DNA of 64,000 nt from Wolbachia endosymbiont of Meromenopon meropis (GTDB lineage Bacteria; Pseudomonadota; Alphaproteobacteria; Rickettsiales; Anaplasmataceae): the NCBI GenBank assembly GCA_029784595.1, contig JAJETZ010000002.1, positions 1 to 64,000 on the forward strand. The letters are read 5' to 3'. This document shows, piece by piece, positions 18,633-27,986 of the stretch; within the stretch, counting starts at the first letter, position 1, and each line of letters starts with the position of its first letter. The position numbers were made by a program, and so were the translations under genes. Under the pieces are notes generated by a model, which was not told the DNA's origin, made no database searches, and saw nothing but the letters and a program-made list of their open reading frames with translations.

Positions 18633-19899
18633 AAGATATTTAATTCTAAATTAATTGGTAATTTTATACTAATTCTCAAATGCAAATTATTTCAAACAAA
18701 ACTCACACTCATTATTTTTTATAATAATAGTGGAGCAATTTATATTTAGCTTTAAGCTTCTGTACAAACTTTAAATAATGTTAATATTAAAACATTTGTA
18801 TTTCACAATTCAATTGTTTACATAACATTCAATATATATCTTCAAATTAAATTTTTATTTCTCATCTAAAGAATGGAAGTTCAAACGAACTTATATAAAT
18901 CATTTATTAAAAGTATCAAAAAAAACTTTATATATATAATAACATCATATATAATATATGGCGAATAACTATCTATATTAAAGTTTCTTTAATATTTTTT
19001 TATCTATTCTATTCATAGATACGAAACGCAATCCAATATAATGTTCATTATTTTAAAAAGTTCACCAAAACCTTCAATAATAGAATCAGAGAAAATTTAC
19101 AACTTAGTTCATAAGAATGAATACAGTAAACTCATATAATGATTATTTATACTATACGATTTAAAAATCGTATAGTAAAAAACATATTTTTTATTAATTC
19201 TTAACGTATCATATGTAAAGAACAATTACGCACGATGAATTACGGTATTCTTCCATTCAAAAATTTCATAAAAAACTATCAAACAATAAATATAAAAAAT
19301 CTAGTAACTTGCAAAGTTAAATTTCTTAAGTTTAACTAACTGCATACCAAATATACATTCTGATGATAAACAGATTTATTTTTCTATCACGTTATCAAAC
19401 GTAATGAATATAAAGAAAAAGTTCTATCACAAAGATTATCGATATTTTGATAAAACTTGGGAAAAATCTTTAGGAAAGATTATTGATGCCGTTAAAAAAT
19501 AAAGATTAATATCAAAAATTACAAATTCAATATTCATCAAAATCTGAATGGCAACGATATTTTTTCATATTCAAATCATGATTTGAAATTTTCGTAGAAA
19601 AATACAAGGGAATAAAATTAATTTGGATGACGTATTAACTCAGTCTCAACTCAAAAAGAATAAAAAATAATGATAAATTAATCTTTCATATAATGTGTTT
19701 TCTATTTTTTCTCTCATAGAGAAATAACTTTCATATAATGCGCTTTACAAAAATTTGATTTTTTGTTGACAATAAGTTTTTTCAATTTAGAAAACATTTA
19801 AATTGCAAAAGCACATTATTTTATTTTTTCAAAGATTCCTTTTTATACAATTAAGACGATATTCAAAGAGATGCCTTTGCAGAGAAAAAGAACTCTGTG
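18633..19899. other. 1.27 kb spacer with short direct repeat and one tiny frame
   Basis: Mostly very AT-rich sequence. A 13-base direct repeat CTTTCATATAATG occurs at 19683-19695 and 19728-19740; it contains a TATAAT core. A 32-codon frame at 19404-19502 (plus strand) is described separately. I recognise no other gene. Confidence 0.45.
19404..19502 (+). CDS. short basic frame, possibly a gene remnant
   Basis: A 32-residue frame from ATG to TAA, rich in Lys and aromatic residues (starts MNIKKKFYHKDYRYFDKTW, ends IIDAVKK). Its composition is more protein-like than the surrounding spacer, but there is no clear ribosome binding site and I recognise no family. It may be the fragment of a lost gene or chance. 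Confidence 0.2.
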   Translation: MNIKKKFYHKDYRYFDKTWEKSLGKIIDAVKK

Positions 19900-20253
19900 T
19901 CAACGGAGCTTTGAATCAATAGCAATTAAAAATCTCTCTGCAATAGTAATTTTTCTTATATCTTTAACTCTATTGTCGTTTTGATTGAACAAAATTTGTA
20001 AAGATTTACTACTATATCTTCTTTTTCCTAAGCAATTAGACTGCTTGATCTTATATGAAATATAATACCAAATATTTTCATCAAACCTAGATACCAATGT
20101 TGGTGCTCCTAAAATTTTAATTACCTTTTCTTTATTATCACCTACTTTTATCTCATTCCATAATTCAATGTTAGTGCTTGTAACTCCATGAGTGTGAATG
20201 GTATGCGTACAGCTCACTAGAAATAGCAAGAAGAAAAACACTAACGTTCGCAT
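19900..20253 (-). CDS. bamE: BamE/SmpA-like outer-membrane lipoprotein
   Basis: BamE is a small lipoprotein of the Bam complex that inserts beta-barrel proteins into the outer membrane. The protein has a short signal peptide ending in the lipobox LVSC. The SmpA/OmlA signature follows: an IKVGDNKEKVIKILGAPTL segment, then NIWYYISYKIK. The open frame extends to 20283, but the ATG at 20253 (MRTLVFFFLLFLVSC) gives a normal lipoprotein signal, so I use it (117 residues). The gene is divergent from nrdB. The symbol rests on domain pattern and size; other SmpA-domain lipoproteins exist. Confidence 0.75.
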   Translation of the reverse strand: MRTLVFFFLLFLVSCTHTIHTHGVTSTNIELWNEIKVGDNKEKVIKILGAPTLVSRFDENIWYYISYKIKQSNCLGKRRYSSKSLQILFNQNDNRVKDIRKITIAERFLIAIDSKLR

Positions 20254-20324
20254 TATTACTAATAAACCATTGAAAACAATCATACAATAATAAATTATGC
20301 ACAGTCAAATTTTACAAAGTTAAA

Positions 20325-20353
20325 TTGACTGATTTTCCGATAGTGCGTAATAT
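20325..20353 (+). promoter_or_regulatory. likely promoter of nrdB
   Basis: TTGACT (20325-20330) and TAATAT (20348-20353) are 17 bases apart. Transcription would start near 20360, about 24 bases before the nrdB ATG. Confidence 0.55.
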
Positions 20354-20383
20354 AATATTACTTCAGAAACAATTATACGTTCT

Positions 20384-21358
20384 ATGTCATTATTAGAAGC
20401 AGATCCAATATATAAACCATTTAATTACCCTTGGGCATATGATGCGTGGCTACAACAACAAAGAATCCATTGGATACCAGAAGAAGTTCCTCTTGCTGAC
20501 GATGTAAAAGATTGGAAAACGAAACTTTCGAATGTAGAAAAAAATCTACTAACTCAGATTTTTAGGTTTTTTACTCAAGCAGATATTGAAGTAAATAACT
20601 GCTATATGAAACATTATTCAAATATATTTAAACCAACAGAAATATGCATGATGCTTGCCAGTTTTTCCAATATGGAGACAATACACATTGCAGCCTACTC
20701 TTATCTTTTAGATACAATTGGCATGCCTGAAAGTGAATATCAAGCATTCATGAAGTATGACGCTATGAGAAAAAAATATGAATATATGCTAGAGTTTGAG
20801 GAGAGTAAAAAATATGACAAAAAACATATAGCTAAAACTCTAGCAGTATTTGGTGCCTTCACTGAAGGGTTGCAGTTATTTGCATCATTTGCAATTTTAC
20901 TTAATTTTCAACGTTTTGGAAAAATGAAAGGCATGGGACAAATAATCGCTTGGTCAGCGCGTGATGAAACTTTGCACACCAACTCAATCATTAATTTATT
21001 TAATACATTTATTAAAGAAAATAATGAAATTTGGAATGATGAGTTTAAAGAAGAATTATATTCTGCATGTCGTACTATTGTTGAACTCGAAGATGAATTT
21101 ATAAAACTAGCTTTTTACTTAGGGGATGTTGAAGAATTATCCGCAGAAGAAGTGCGCAATTATATACGCTATATAGCAAATAGAAGATTAACACAATTAG
21201 GTTTAAAATGCATATACCATATTAATGATAATCCACTTCCATGGCTTGATGAAATACTAAATGGCGTAGAACATACAAATTTCTTCGAAAATAGAGTAAC
21301 AGAATATAGTCGTGCAGCAACTCAAGGCACGTGGGAAGAAGCTTTTGCTGAAAATTAA
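20384..21358 (+). CDS. nrdB: ribonucleoside-diphosphate reductase beta subunit
   Basis: NrdB holds the diiron-tyrosyl radical that class I ribonucleotide reductase uses to make deoxyribonucleotides. The 324 residues contain the metal-site helices: FTQADIEVNNCY, then SNMETIHIAAYSY (Glu, His and the radical Tyr in the spacing ETIHxxxY), and SARDETLHT for the second Glu/His pair. The C-terminal tail WEEAF resembles the peptide that docks on NrdA. nrdA is not in the window; unlinked nrdA and nrdB are common in Rickettsiales. Confidence 0.94.
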   Translation: MSLLEADPIYKPFNYPWAYDAWLQQQRIHWIPEEVPLADDVKDWKTKLSNVEKNLLTQIFRFFTQADIEVNNCYMKHYSNIFKPTEICMMLASFSNMETIHIAAYSYLLDTIGMPESEYQAFMKYDAMRKKYEYMLEFEESKKYDKKHIAKTLAVFGAFTEGLQLFASFAILLNFQRFGKMKGMGQIIAWSARDETLHTNSIINLFNTFIKENNEIWNDEFKEELYSACRTIVELEDEFIKLAFYLGDVEELSAEEVRNYIRYIANRRLTQLGLKCIYHINDNPLPWLDEILNGVEHTNFFENRVTEYSRAATQGTWEEAFAEN

Positions 21359-24312
21359 CACCAATCTCTTAATATTAAAGAAGAGGGTACTGCTATAATT
21401 AGTTTTTACATGAATAGTATTATCCAGATTTAACACTAAAAATTTTTTATTAAGTAAATTACACTAACTAACAACAATGTCCATTCCCGTAAAATTGTTG
21501 AGATTTTATTTACAAAATATAAAAAATATATATTTTAGTATATTCAATATACGGATCTCCACTTTTATAAAGCCTAACTCTAGGTTAGTAATAAAGATTA
21601 TAATAAAATGAAAAAAGAGAATAGATCTCATATTGCTTCTGTAAGAAATATGAACGCATTGGACAACACTCTCATATGAATATAACAATATTGTGTTCTC
21701 TATCTATATTAGATAGATAATTAATCGCAAAATAGTAAATCAGAGTTTTTTGTAAACAATTAACAGAATGTGCCAGTCAGTCGTTATGATACCATGGACA
21801 AAAACGCTGCAAAAATACAATATAACTGTATTAATATTAATAAATTTTAAATATTAAAACTTTTAATTCTTTATTTTTGTAAAAGCATCTTCCGTTATGT
21901 AAATTTTAAGAATTTTTAGGATATCTTGGAGTATATAAAAAATATAGATTTTTATCTGTTACTGTAAATTTATTTCTAAAAGTTATGTATTTGCAATATC
22001 ACTGAATAATTAAACTCATAAAAGGTAACACCTTATCAGTAATTATATTGGATTCACTTTATATTGCAATTTGTCATGAAAAATAAAGAATATTAAAATG
22101 AAATCTTATCTAAGATGGAGAAACGCAGAATTAATTAGACAAAAGCTCTTACAATTAGTTTTGTATTTAATAGTGATATCAAATATCAAGATTGAACTTT
22201 ATTAAAAGTTTGTTCTTGCAAGAATTAACATTAATTTGATAAAAATTAACCTTTGACTCCTAATCTAAATTACTAATGTAATATCCACTTTTTTTTGAAA
22301 GCAGAGATTATATTCATAATATTTATACCACACAATGAAGCGATGTAAATTTATTTGTTGTCATTAACATAATCAAGGACGTTGTTTGAAAACACATTTA
22401 TTTTACCGAATAATACGATTCGTATTGAAAAATAATTCAGCACTAAATGCCTTTTTGGTCTTTAATTTAAGACAGATTAATAAAATTAATACATGCACTC
22501 TCTCCATTCCTTCAATATAAACCTTTTGTGTTGACTATTTAACTCACTTAATTTTGAATAATTATTCAATGTTCTTTAACAGCGGCAATGCCTTACTTCC
22601 TAAAGTAACTTGTTTTTGTTACTTAATACATATTTGAGTTGGTCAAAATGAAGAAGAAAAATCTTTACGATCCACAATGCGCCCCGCCACCCCACTCAGT
22701 ATTAATTAATATATAACAAAGTTGTTGTGCTATTGTTTTAGCACAAAATCAGTTGGTGTTTTACCAGCCTTTATATTACATATATTTGTTAATAAGAAAC
22801 ACGCTGCATTTACAGAGAGAGCTTCACATCAAATTACTCTTTTACTTAAAACTCTTTAAAATAAGATGAAGAGAGTAAGGAGTGTATATTTTTATACGGA
22901 ATGTATGATTCAACTCTTACATAGCACCAGGTAGCAATTTTTTGAGATGTTATCAATTATAGTTAAACTGAGATCTTTTATTGTTCAGTGTATTTTAATT
23001 AAACAATTCATCCATTGTGATAGTAGGAACAAGTTTTCTCCAGAAGAGAGTTATTATAGAATAATCACTATTCTACAATTTATTTTACATCAAAACATTT
23101 TAAAAGATTTTTATAACTCTAAATGTTCTATTTTTCTTTATAAAATAGCGTATACTTCTTTGAATACTTTCATCAGTAATCTTTACTATCTTTAATTGCA
23201 TTATTATAATGCTATTTTATAATAAATGTTCAAATTATAAAATTTTTAAAAATTAAAACAACAAAAACTGTAGAAGTTTTGCTGAAGCAAATAATGACAA
23301 ATTATAACCAGGTTTTATCCCTCAAGTTTACTTTGCTTTTTTATTAACTACCAATTAGGTTTACTTTTTTGACAAGATCAATTCAAAACTTTTCTAATAA
23401 TATATTTTATAATATGTTTTACTATCTATAAACGTATGTAAGTACGTCATATTCAAAGAGCATCAACAAACGCGCAATTGTGTCCTTACTTTTTGTTATC
23501 TAACGCCTCAATATTAACGACAAAGATTTGACTAACCTTGTTGAATATTTTTATACAAGTAAGGAGAAGCCTCTCTATTATTACTGGAACGCTTTTATTA
23601 AAGAGTTCCATTGGTTCAGGAACTCACTAAATATGTTTTAGCACTGTATTTAGTCAAATTCAGCTATCTATATTAGTATTATAATTTTATTACTAAGCAT
23701 AGCGTGAATAGTAACCTTTTCAAACTCCGTTTTCTCAATTATTTTTTAATTTTCTTCGCATTATTTTGAAGTATTTTACATATCTTCTGCAAGATAAACT
23801 TTTATTTTTTTTTTGATTATTTCTTATTTAAGGCTATCCCATTTTTATCAGCAAATCAGCAAAAAAGATATCGTAATTTTTTTTCTAAGTTATATTGCAC
23901 TGTTCGATATTACAGATACTCTAAAATAAATACAACAGTTAAACGCGGCACCTTGTACAAAACAAAAGCAGCACTCAAAATATTATGTTGTCGCATCAAA
24001 CATATTGCGCAAGTCAAAATAATGAAGTAACTCTTGTTATTAATAACTAACGTACTAACCAGAAAATTTTCTATGTTTTTGATGAACATATTTTTACTAT
24101 AACTAAAAATATCAATTGCGACTTTATTATTACTTATAATATCTTGCTTAACGCTACATCTCTGTATTAGTTTATTAAAACATATAAAAATATAATTCAA
24201 AAGCCACAAATAAAAATCTTTCATTTATAATCATAGTAATTTTATACATCAAATTAACCTAATTCAGATTAAATTTATAGATAAACGATACTCTATAGTA
24301 TCATTTATCTAA
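21359..24312. other. about 3 kb without an intact gene
   Basis: This is the longest gene-free stretch of the window. Open frames are short and have the skewed composition of AT-rich spacer (for example one of 82 codons at 22947 and one of 104 codons at 23910 on the minus strand, neither with a ribosome binding site). It holds the ankyrin-like remnant at 22730-22840, a hairpin AAGTAAC/GTTACTT at 22603-22624, and a GC-rich patch near 22675-22700 (CGCCCCGCCACCCC). It looks like decaying DNA. Confidence 0.5.
22730..22833 (-). pseudogene. ankyrin-repeat-like gene remnant
   Basis: On the minus strand a 32-codon piece reads CEALSVNAACFLL, then NIKAGKTPTDFVLKQ and a stop. The segment NIKAGKTPTDFxL is the classic last strand of an ankyrin repeat, with AACFLL in the place of the second helix. 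A stop codon lies just upstream and no longer frame continues. I read this as the end of a lost ankyrin protein. The match is short, so chance cannot be excluded. Confidence 0.4.
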
Positions 24313-24701
24313 AAAATTTGATACTTTGCAATTTATAGAACCTTCTTAAAGAAGTGGATTTTACCTATGAAGTGCATGCCTGTACTGTATCTGGTACTAT
24401 TGCTGTGACAATTTTTGGTGCCCCAAAAAACACAGCAGTAAATGCGCCTAGTGCAAAAAGAGCAGGCCAAGGCATTCTGCCAAATATTGCAAGCAAGGCA
24501 GCACCTATTATTACTACCGTAATCATAGGACCACCTATACTTTGAGTATATTTTACTATACTACATATTACTTCTGATGTCTCATCACCTTGCGGCTTAC
24601 TTTGTTTAGCCGCACTTGCGTCAAATACAAAAGACATGATTAAAGCTATAAATAGAAGAATTTTTTTCATCATACCTCCTACAAGTAATTTTATGTTCTA
24701 T
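24313..24701. repeat. tandem repeat unit A, holds virB2 copy 1
   Basis: This 389-base unit recurs at 24773-25160, offset by 460 bases. By eye the two copies differ only by one T in a run of T (seven here, six in unit B). The unit covers the whole virB2 gene, its ribosome binding site and the downstream hairpin. Confidence 0.9.
24365..24673 (-). CDS. virB2: VirB2-like T4SS pilin, copy 1
   Basis: VirB2 is the small membrane pilin that polymerises into the T4SS pilus. The 102-residue precursor has a signal peptide (cleavage likely after FDASA), then a VCSIVKYTQSIGG segment and two membrane helices separated by the short polar loop FGRMPWPA. The C-terminus ends in a Cys-containing tail. A strong AGGAGG lies just before two adjacent ATGs (24673 and 24670); the second has the better spacing. 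Copy 2 is 460 bases to the right. The third pilin at 32 kb shares the IFGRMPWPALFALG core. Confidence 0.88.
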   Translation of the reverse strand: MMKKILLFIALIMSFVFDASAAKQSKPQGDETSEVICSIVKYTQSIGGPMITVVIIGAALLAIFGRMPWPALFALGAFTAVFFGAPKIVTAIVPDTVQACTS

Positions 24702-24772
24702 AATATTCCACTTTAATTAAATTTAGGTAAAATAACGCTTAAATGTTACTTTATTAAAGTGTTATTTAATTT
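24702..24772. other. spacer between virB2 copies with palindromic core
   Basis: This 71-base stretch separates the two repeat units. It contains 9-base inverted arms CACTTTAAT (24709-24717) and ATTAAAGTG (24753-24761), so it is the likely promoter or operator region of copy 1. Confidence 0.35.
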
Positions 24773-25160
24773 AAAATTTGATACTTTGCAATTTATAGAA
24801 CCTTCTTAAAGAAGTGGATTTTACCTATGAAGTGCATGCCTGTACTGTATCTGGTACTATTGCTGTGACAATTTTTGGTGCCCCAAAAAACACAGCAGTA
24901 AATGCGCCTAGTGCAAAAAGAGCAGGCCAAGGCATTCTGCCAAATATTGCAAGCAAGGCAGCACCTATTATTACTACCGTAATCATAGGACCACCTATAC
25001 TTTGAGTATATTTTACTATACTACATATTACTTCTGATGTCTCATCACCTTGCGGCTTACTTTGTTTAGCCGCACTTGCGTCAAATACAAAAGACATGAT
25101 TAAAGCTATAAATAGAAGAATTTTTTCATCATACCTCCTACAAGTAATTTTATGTTCTAT
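24773..25160. repeat. tandem repeat unit B, holds virB2 copy 2
   Basis: Second copy of the unit at 24313-24701, identical by eye except for one missing T at the six-T run 25121-25126. Such identity implies a recent duplication or ongoing gene conversion. Confidence 0.9.
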
Positions 25161-25172
25161 TTCTTTACACAT
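24825..25172 (-). CDS. virB2: VirB2-like T4SS pilin, copy 2, frameshifted at its start
   Basis: The mature pilin sequence is the same as in copy 1. However, the A tract right after the normal ATG pair (25132 and 25129) has six A instead of seven. From those starts translation reads MMKKFFYL and stops. The pilin frame stays open only from an upstream ATG at 25172, which would replace the signal peptide head with about 15 unrelated residues (MCKEIEHKITCRRYDE) before KILLFIALIM. That start lacks the AGGAGG site. The copy is therefore either silent, switchable by slippage in the A run, or a sequencing error in a homopolymer. The coordinates give the longest open frame. Confidence 0.65.
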   Translation of the reverse strand: MCKEIEHKITCRRYDEKILLFIALIMSFVFDASAAKQSKPQGDETSEVICSIVKYTQSIGGPMITVVIIGAALLAIFGRMPWPALFALGAFTAVFFGAPKIVTAIVPDTVQACTS

Positions 25173-25185
25173 ATTTAATTTAAAT

Positions 25186-25202
25186 TTTACTACGTTAGTA
25201 AA
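25186..25202. promoter_or_regulatory. dyad TTTACTA-N3-TAGTAAA, possible operator
   Basis: A perfect 7-3-7 dyad (TTTACTA CGT TAGTAAA) about 55 bases upstream of virB2 copy 2. A degenerate relative, TTTGCTGCGTTAGTTAA, follows near 25246. The same half-site recurs at 14539, 39400 and 39421. Confidence 0.35.
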
Positions 25203-25262
25203 CGTATTATTTTTATTAATCTAATTCTGATACAGTTTATTTATTTTTGCTGCGTTAGTTAA

Positions 25263-25291
25263 TTGAATTAAAATATGAAATATGTTAAAAT
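25263..25291 (+). promoter_or_regulatory. likely promoter of tRNA-Arg
   Basis: TTGAAT (25263-25268) and TAAAAT (25286-25291) are 17 bases apart and end 13 bases before the tRNA. Confidence 0.5.
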
Positions 25292-25304
25292 CAATTTCTC
25301 AGAT

Positions 25305-25379
25305 GCACCCTTAGCTCAGTTGGATTAGAGCATTTGACTACGAATCAGAAGGTCGGGCGTTCAAGTCGCTCAGGGTGCA
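25305..25379 (+). tRNA. tRNA-Arg (ACG)
   Basis: A cloverleaf with acceptor GCACCCT/AGGGTGC, D-arm TAGCTCAGTTGGATTAGAGCA, anticodon loop CTACGAA (anticodon ACG, read as ICG after deamination) and T-arm GGGCG-TTCAAGT-CGCTC. The discriminator is A and CCA is not encoded, unlike the tRNA-Leu at 1.9 kb. Confidence 0.95.
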
Positions 25380-25474
25380 TGTGATACTTAGTAAGATATG
25401 CAGAAAGTAGATATCACACTTGAAATTAACATATAAAGTACCTATCTTAGGTATTGAATACTAAATTGTTGTAT

Positions 25475-26629
25475 ATGAGTACAAAAGACTACTATGAATT
25501 GCTGGAAGTGGGGAAAAATGCTAATATTGATGAAATAAAAAAAGCATATAAAAAATTGGCCCTGAAATATCATCCTGATAGAAATCCTGGCAATAAGGAA
25601 GCGGAGGAAAAATTCAAAGAAATCACTCTTGCATATGAAGTTTTGTCCGATCCCGAAAAAAAAGCGAGTTATGATCGTTATGGACATCATCATTATCAAG
25701 ATGGTGGTGGTTTTAGTGGTTTCGATTTTAGCCATTCTACAGGAGATTTTAGTGATATATTCAACGATTTTTTTGGTGGTGGATTTGGAAAATCAAGTAC
25801 AGCAACAAAGACTAGTGCAAGTAAAGCACCTGGATCGGACTTGCGTTACGATCTTGAAATCACTTTAGAAGATGCTTTCAGGGGGGTACAAGTTCCTATA
25901 CATTATGTTACTAATGTAAAATGTGATAGATGTAAAGGTACAGGTAGCGAAGGAATAGTCAAACCAGCTCAATGTCACATGTGTCATGGAAGCGGCAGAA
26001 TTAGAACTCAACAAGGCTTTTTTATGATCGAGAGAACGTGTACTACATGTTACGGAGAGGGAGAAATGATACAAAATAAATGTAAAAAATGTGGTGGAAA
26101 TGGACGTAGAAGAGATGAAGTAAATATATCAGTTTTAATTCCAAAGGGTATAGAAAAGGGAGCAAAAGTAAGGATAAGTGGCAAGGGAGAAGCTGGTATT
26201 AGGGGTGGAAAAAGCGGAGATTTGTACGTATGTGTTAAAATTACTTCGCATAAGATCTTTACTCGAGATAAGGCGGATTTGCATTGCAAAGTTCCTATAA
26301 GAATGACATTGGCAATTCTCGGTGGTGAAATTGATATTCAATCAATTGATGGAACGAAAATAAGAGTAAAGATCCCCGAAGGTATTCAAACTGGTACTAA
26401 ACTGCGCTGTAGAGAAAAGGGTATGCCATGCATGAACTCAAATATACGTGGTGATTTATATGTGCAGGTAATAGTTGAAACTTTAAATCCAAAAAATTTA
26501 ACTGAAAAACAAGTTGAACTATTAAAGGCATTAGAAGAAGAAAATATAAACGTACAAAAACAATCTGAGGGATTTTTTAGTAAAGTAAAAAAAATAGGTA
26601 ATTTATTTAACGATATCAAGGGTAGTTAA
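25475..26629 (+). CDS. dnaJ: chaperone DnaJ
   Basis: DnaJ (Hsp40) delivers unfolded proteins to DnaK and stimulates its ATPase. The J domain has the HPD motif (KYHPDRNPG), followed by a Gly/Phe-rich stretch ([18 protein letters not shown]) and four zinc-finger repeats: [24 protein letters not shown] and CKKCGGNG. The C-terminal substrate-binding domains follow. The frame is open from 25454, but the ATG at 25475 ([12 protein letters not shown]) is the conserved start, giving 384 residues. dnaK is not adjacent. The gene follows tRNA-Arg by about 95 bases. Confidence 0.96.
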   Translation: MSTKDYYELLEVGKNANIDEIKKAYKKLALKYHPDRNPGNKEAEEKFKEITLAYEVLSDPEKKASYDRYGHHHYQDGGGFSGFDFSHSTGDFSDIFNDFFGGGFGKSSTATKTSASKAPGSDLRYDLEITLEDAFRGVQVPIHYVTNVKCDRCKGTGSEGIVKPAQCHMCHGSGRIRTQQGFFMIERTCTTCYGEGEMIQNKCKKCGGNGRRRDEVNISVLIPKGIEKGAKVRISGKGEAGIRGGKSGDLYVCVKITSHKIFTRDKADLHCKVPIRMTLAILGGEIDIQSIDGTKIRVKIPEGIQTGTKLRCREKGMPCMNSNIRGDLYVQVIVETLNPKNLTEKQVELLKALEEENINVQKQSEGFFSKVKKIGNLFNDIKGS

Positions 26630-27425
26630 TTAATTGTTCTTGATGATTTCAAAATAGTTTAGCTTTTCTTATTATTGACCTTTTTATTCTTGCTATCGAG
26701 TAACGTACGTTTAAATATAAATTTAAAACTCATGATCAGAAAAAATTGATACTTATTCACATAAATAGTCTTGTCAATAATAATTTCACAATTATATCTT
26801 TACCACGAAGCAGTATATATAATATTGTTGAAGGGAAAGACACTATCTTTTGAAAAATTATATCTCTAAACTTCTCTAACTAATTTAGAAACAAATATAA
26901 TAAATAATGTGTCTATTTAGTCTTTATTATGATACACTACTCATAACTATATAATATCAATCATGTAAATCTCAGACCTTACATTTGATTTTATTTATCA
27001 TGCAAAAGCTATTTGCGAAAAAGGTCATTACATTGGCCTAAGCTCTATACCAATAAATATTTTTAATATAAAAACAGGAAATAAAAATTAAAAAAATAAG
27101 TTCTCTTCCTTAATAAAAATAAGATTAATTTCTACATATAATGTGTACGCATCGCGACCGAATAGTAACTACTTATATTTTAATATCAAATTATCTCATC
27201 GATAATAAAAAAGATACTTCCCATTTTCTTAAAAATCTGCTACCCTAGATGAGGCTTGTGACTTTTTTTGTTTCTAGAGCTTTTCCTTCAAAAGCTGTTT
27301 TTGTAATGACTTTTTTGATACTTTTATGGGGATATATTATATAAGCTCGTTAGAATTCAGTTGTTATGCTGAATTCTACACTGCGCAGCTTAGATACATA
27401 ATGATAAGTAATTTAATAATTTAAT
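26630..27425. other. spacer with one protein-like fragment
   Basis: There is no intact gene here. Around 26967-27090 (plus) a 40-codon frame without a start reads ...YHAKAICEKGHYIGL... It looks more protein-like than its surroundings, but I recognise no family, so I do not call it a gene. The end of the stretch should hold the atpH promoter. Confidence 0.4.
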
Positions 27426-27986
27426 ATGAGAAGAATCAAGTATAATAATTTGATTTCATCTTATTCTAGGGCTTTATTTTATATCTCAGAAGATGAATTG
27501 TGTACTACAAGAAAAGAGGTAGAATTTTTATTAAACTTTTTTGATAATCAACGTGATATTTTTATATACCTATCTCATCCTATAATTTCCTTTGCTCGTA
27601 AAAAAGAAATTTTACTTTCTATAGGCAAGAACTTAAGTAAGAACTTAATAAAATTTATTATGGTTATATTGCTAAATATGCGCTCTGATTTATTAATCTC
27701 GATATTAGAAGAATTTCTAAATCTTGTTAGACGCAATAAAGGTGAATTTGAAGTTATTATAAAGTCAGCAGAAATCTTAAAAAAATCTGATGTAAAAATA
27801 ATTACTGAATCTCTAAGTTTTCTTGGTAAAATAACAAAGGTAACTAATGTTGTTGAACCTTCTATACTGGGAGGATTTATAATTAGATATGGTTTCAATT
27901 TGATTGATGCATCAGTAAAAAGTTACTTAGATAGATTGGTTGATTTAAGTAAAATGGAAATATTGAAAATAAGGAATTGTGTATGA
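27426..27986 (+). CDS. atpH: ATP synthase delta subunit
   Basis: The delta subunit (OSCP type) links the F1 head to the peripheral stalk of ATP synthase. The 186 residues match the family in length and pattern: an N-terminal helical domain with YSRALFYIS, and the C-terminal signature [16 protein letters not shown]...[12 protein letters not shown]. Its stop overlaps the atpA ATG by four bases (ATGA), so the two are translationally coupled. The other F1Fo genes are not in the window; split atp operons are usual in Rickettsiales. Confidence 0.92.
   Translation: MRRIKYNNLISSYSRALFYISEDELCTTRKEVEFLLNFFDNQRDIFIYLSHPIISFARKKEILLSIGKNLSKNLIKFIMVILLNMRSDLLISILEEFLNLVRRNKGEFEVIIKSAEILKKSDVKIITESLSFLGKITKVTNVVEPSILGGFIIRYGFNLIDASVKSYLDRLVDLSKMEILKIRNCV

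Noticed and set aside
18367..18654. Open frames on both strands (95 and 74 codons) that look like small proteins
   Set aside because: They lie within the ssrA gene; the tag sequence, acceptor pairing and pseudoknot explain the region better.
21359..21400. Short CTCTT/AAGAG hairpin after nrdB
   Set aside because: A 5-bp stem without a T run is too weak to call a terminator.
22947..23195. 82-codon plus-strand frame
   Set aside because: Ile/Leu/Phe/Tyr-rich composition expected from translated AT-rich spacer, no ribosome site, no recognisable motif.
23910..24224. 104-codon minus-strand frame
   Set aside because: Same spacer-like composition; no ribosome site or domain pattern, so not called as a gene.
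24354..25005. Two identical 63-codon plus-strand frames
   Set aside because: They are antisense shadows of the duplicated virB2 gene and repeat only because the DNA repeats.
26967..27090. Protein-like fragment YHAKAICEKGHYIGL
   Set aside because: No start codon, only about 40 codons and no family I can name; kept as a note in the spacer entry only.
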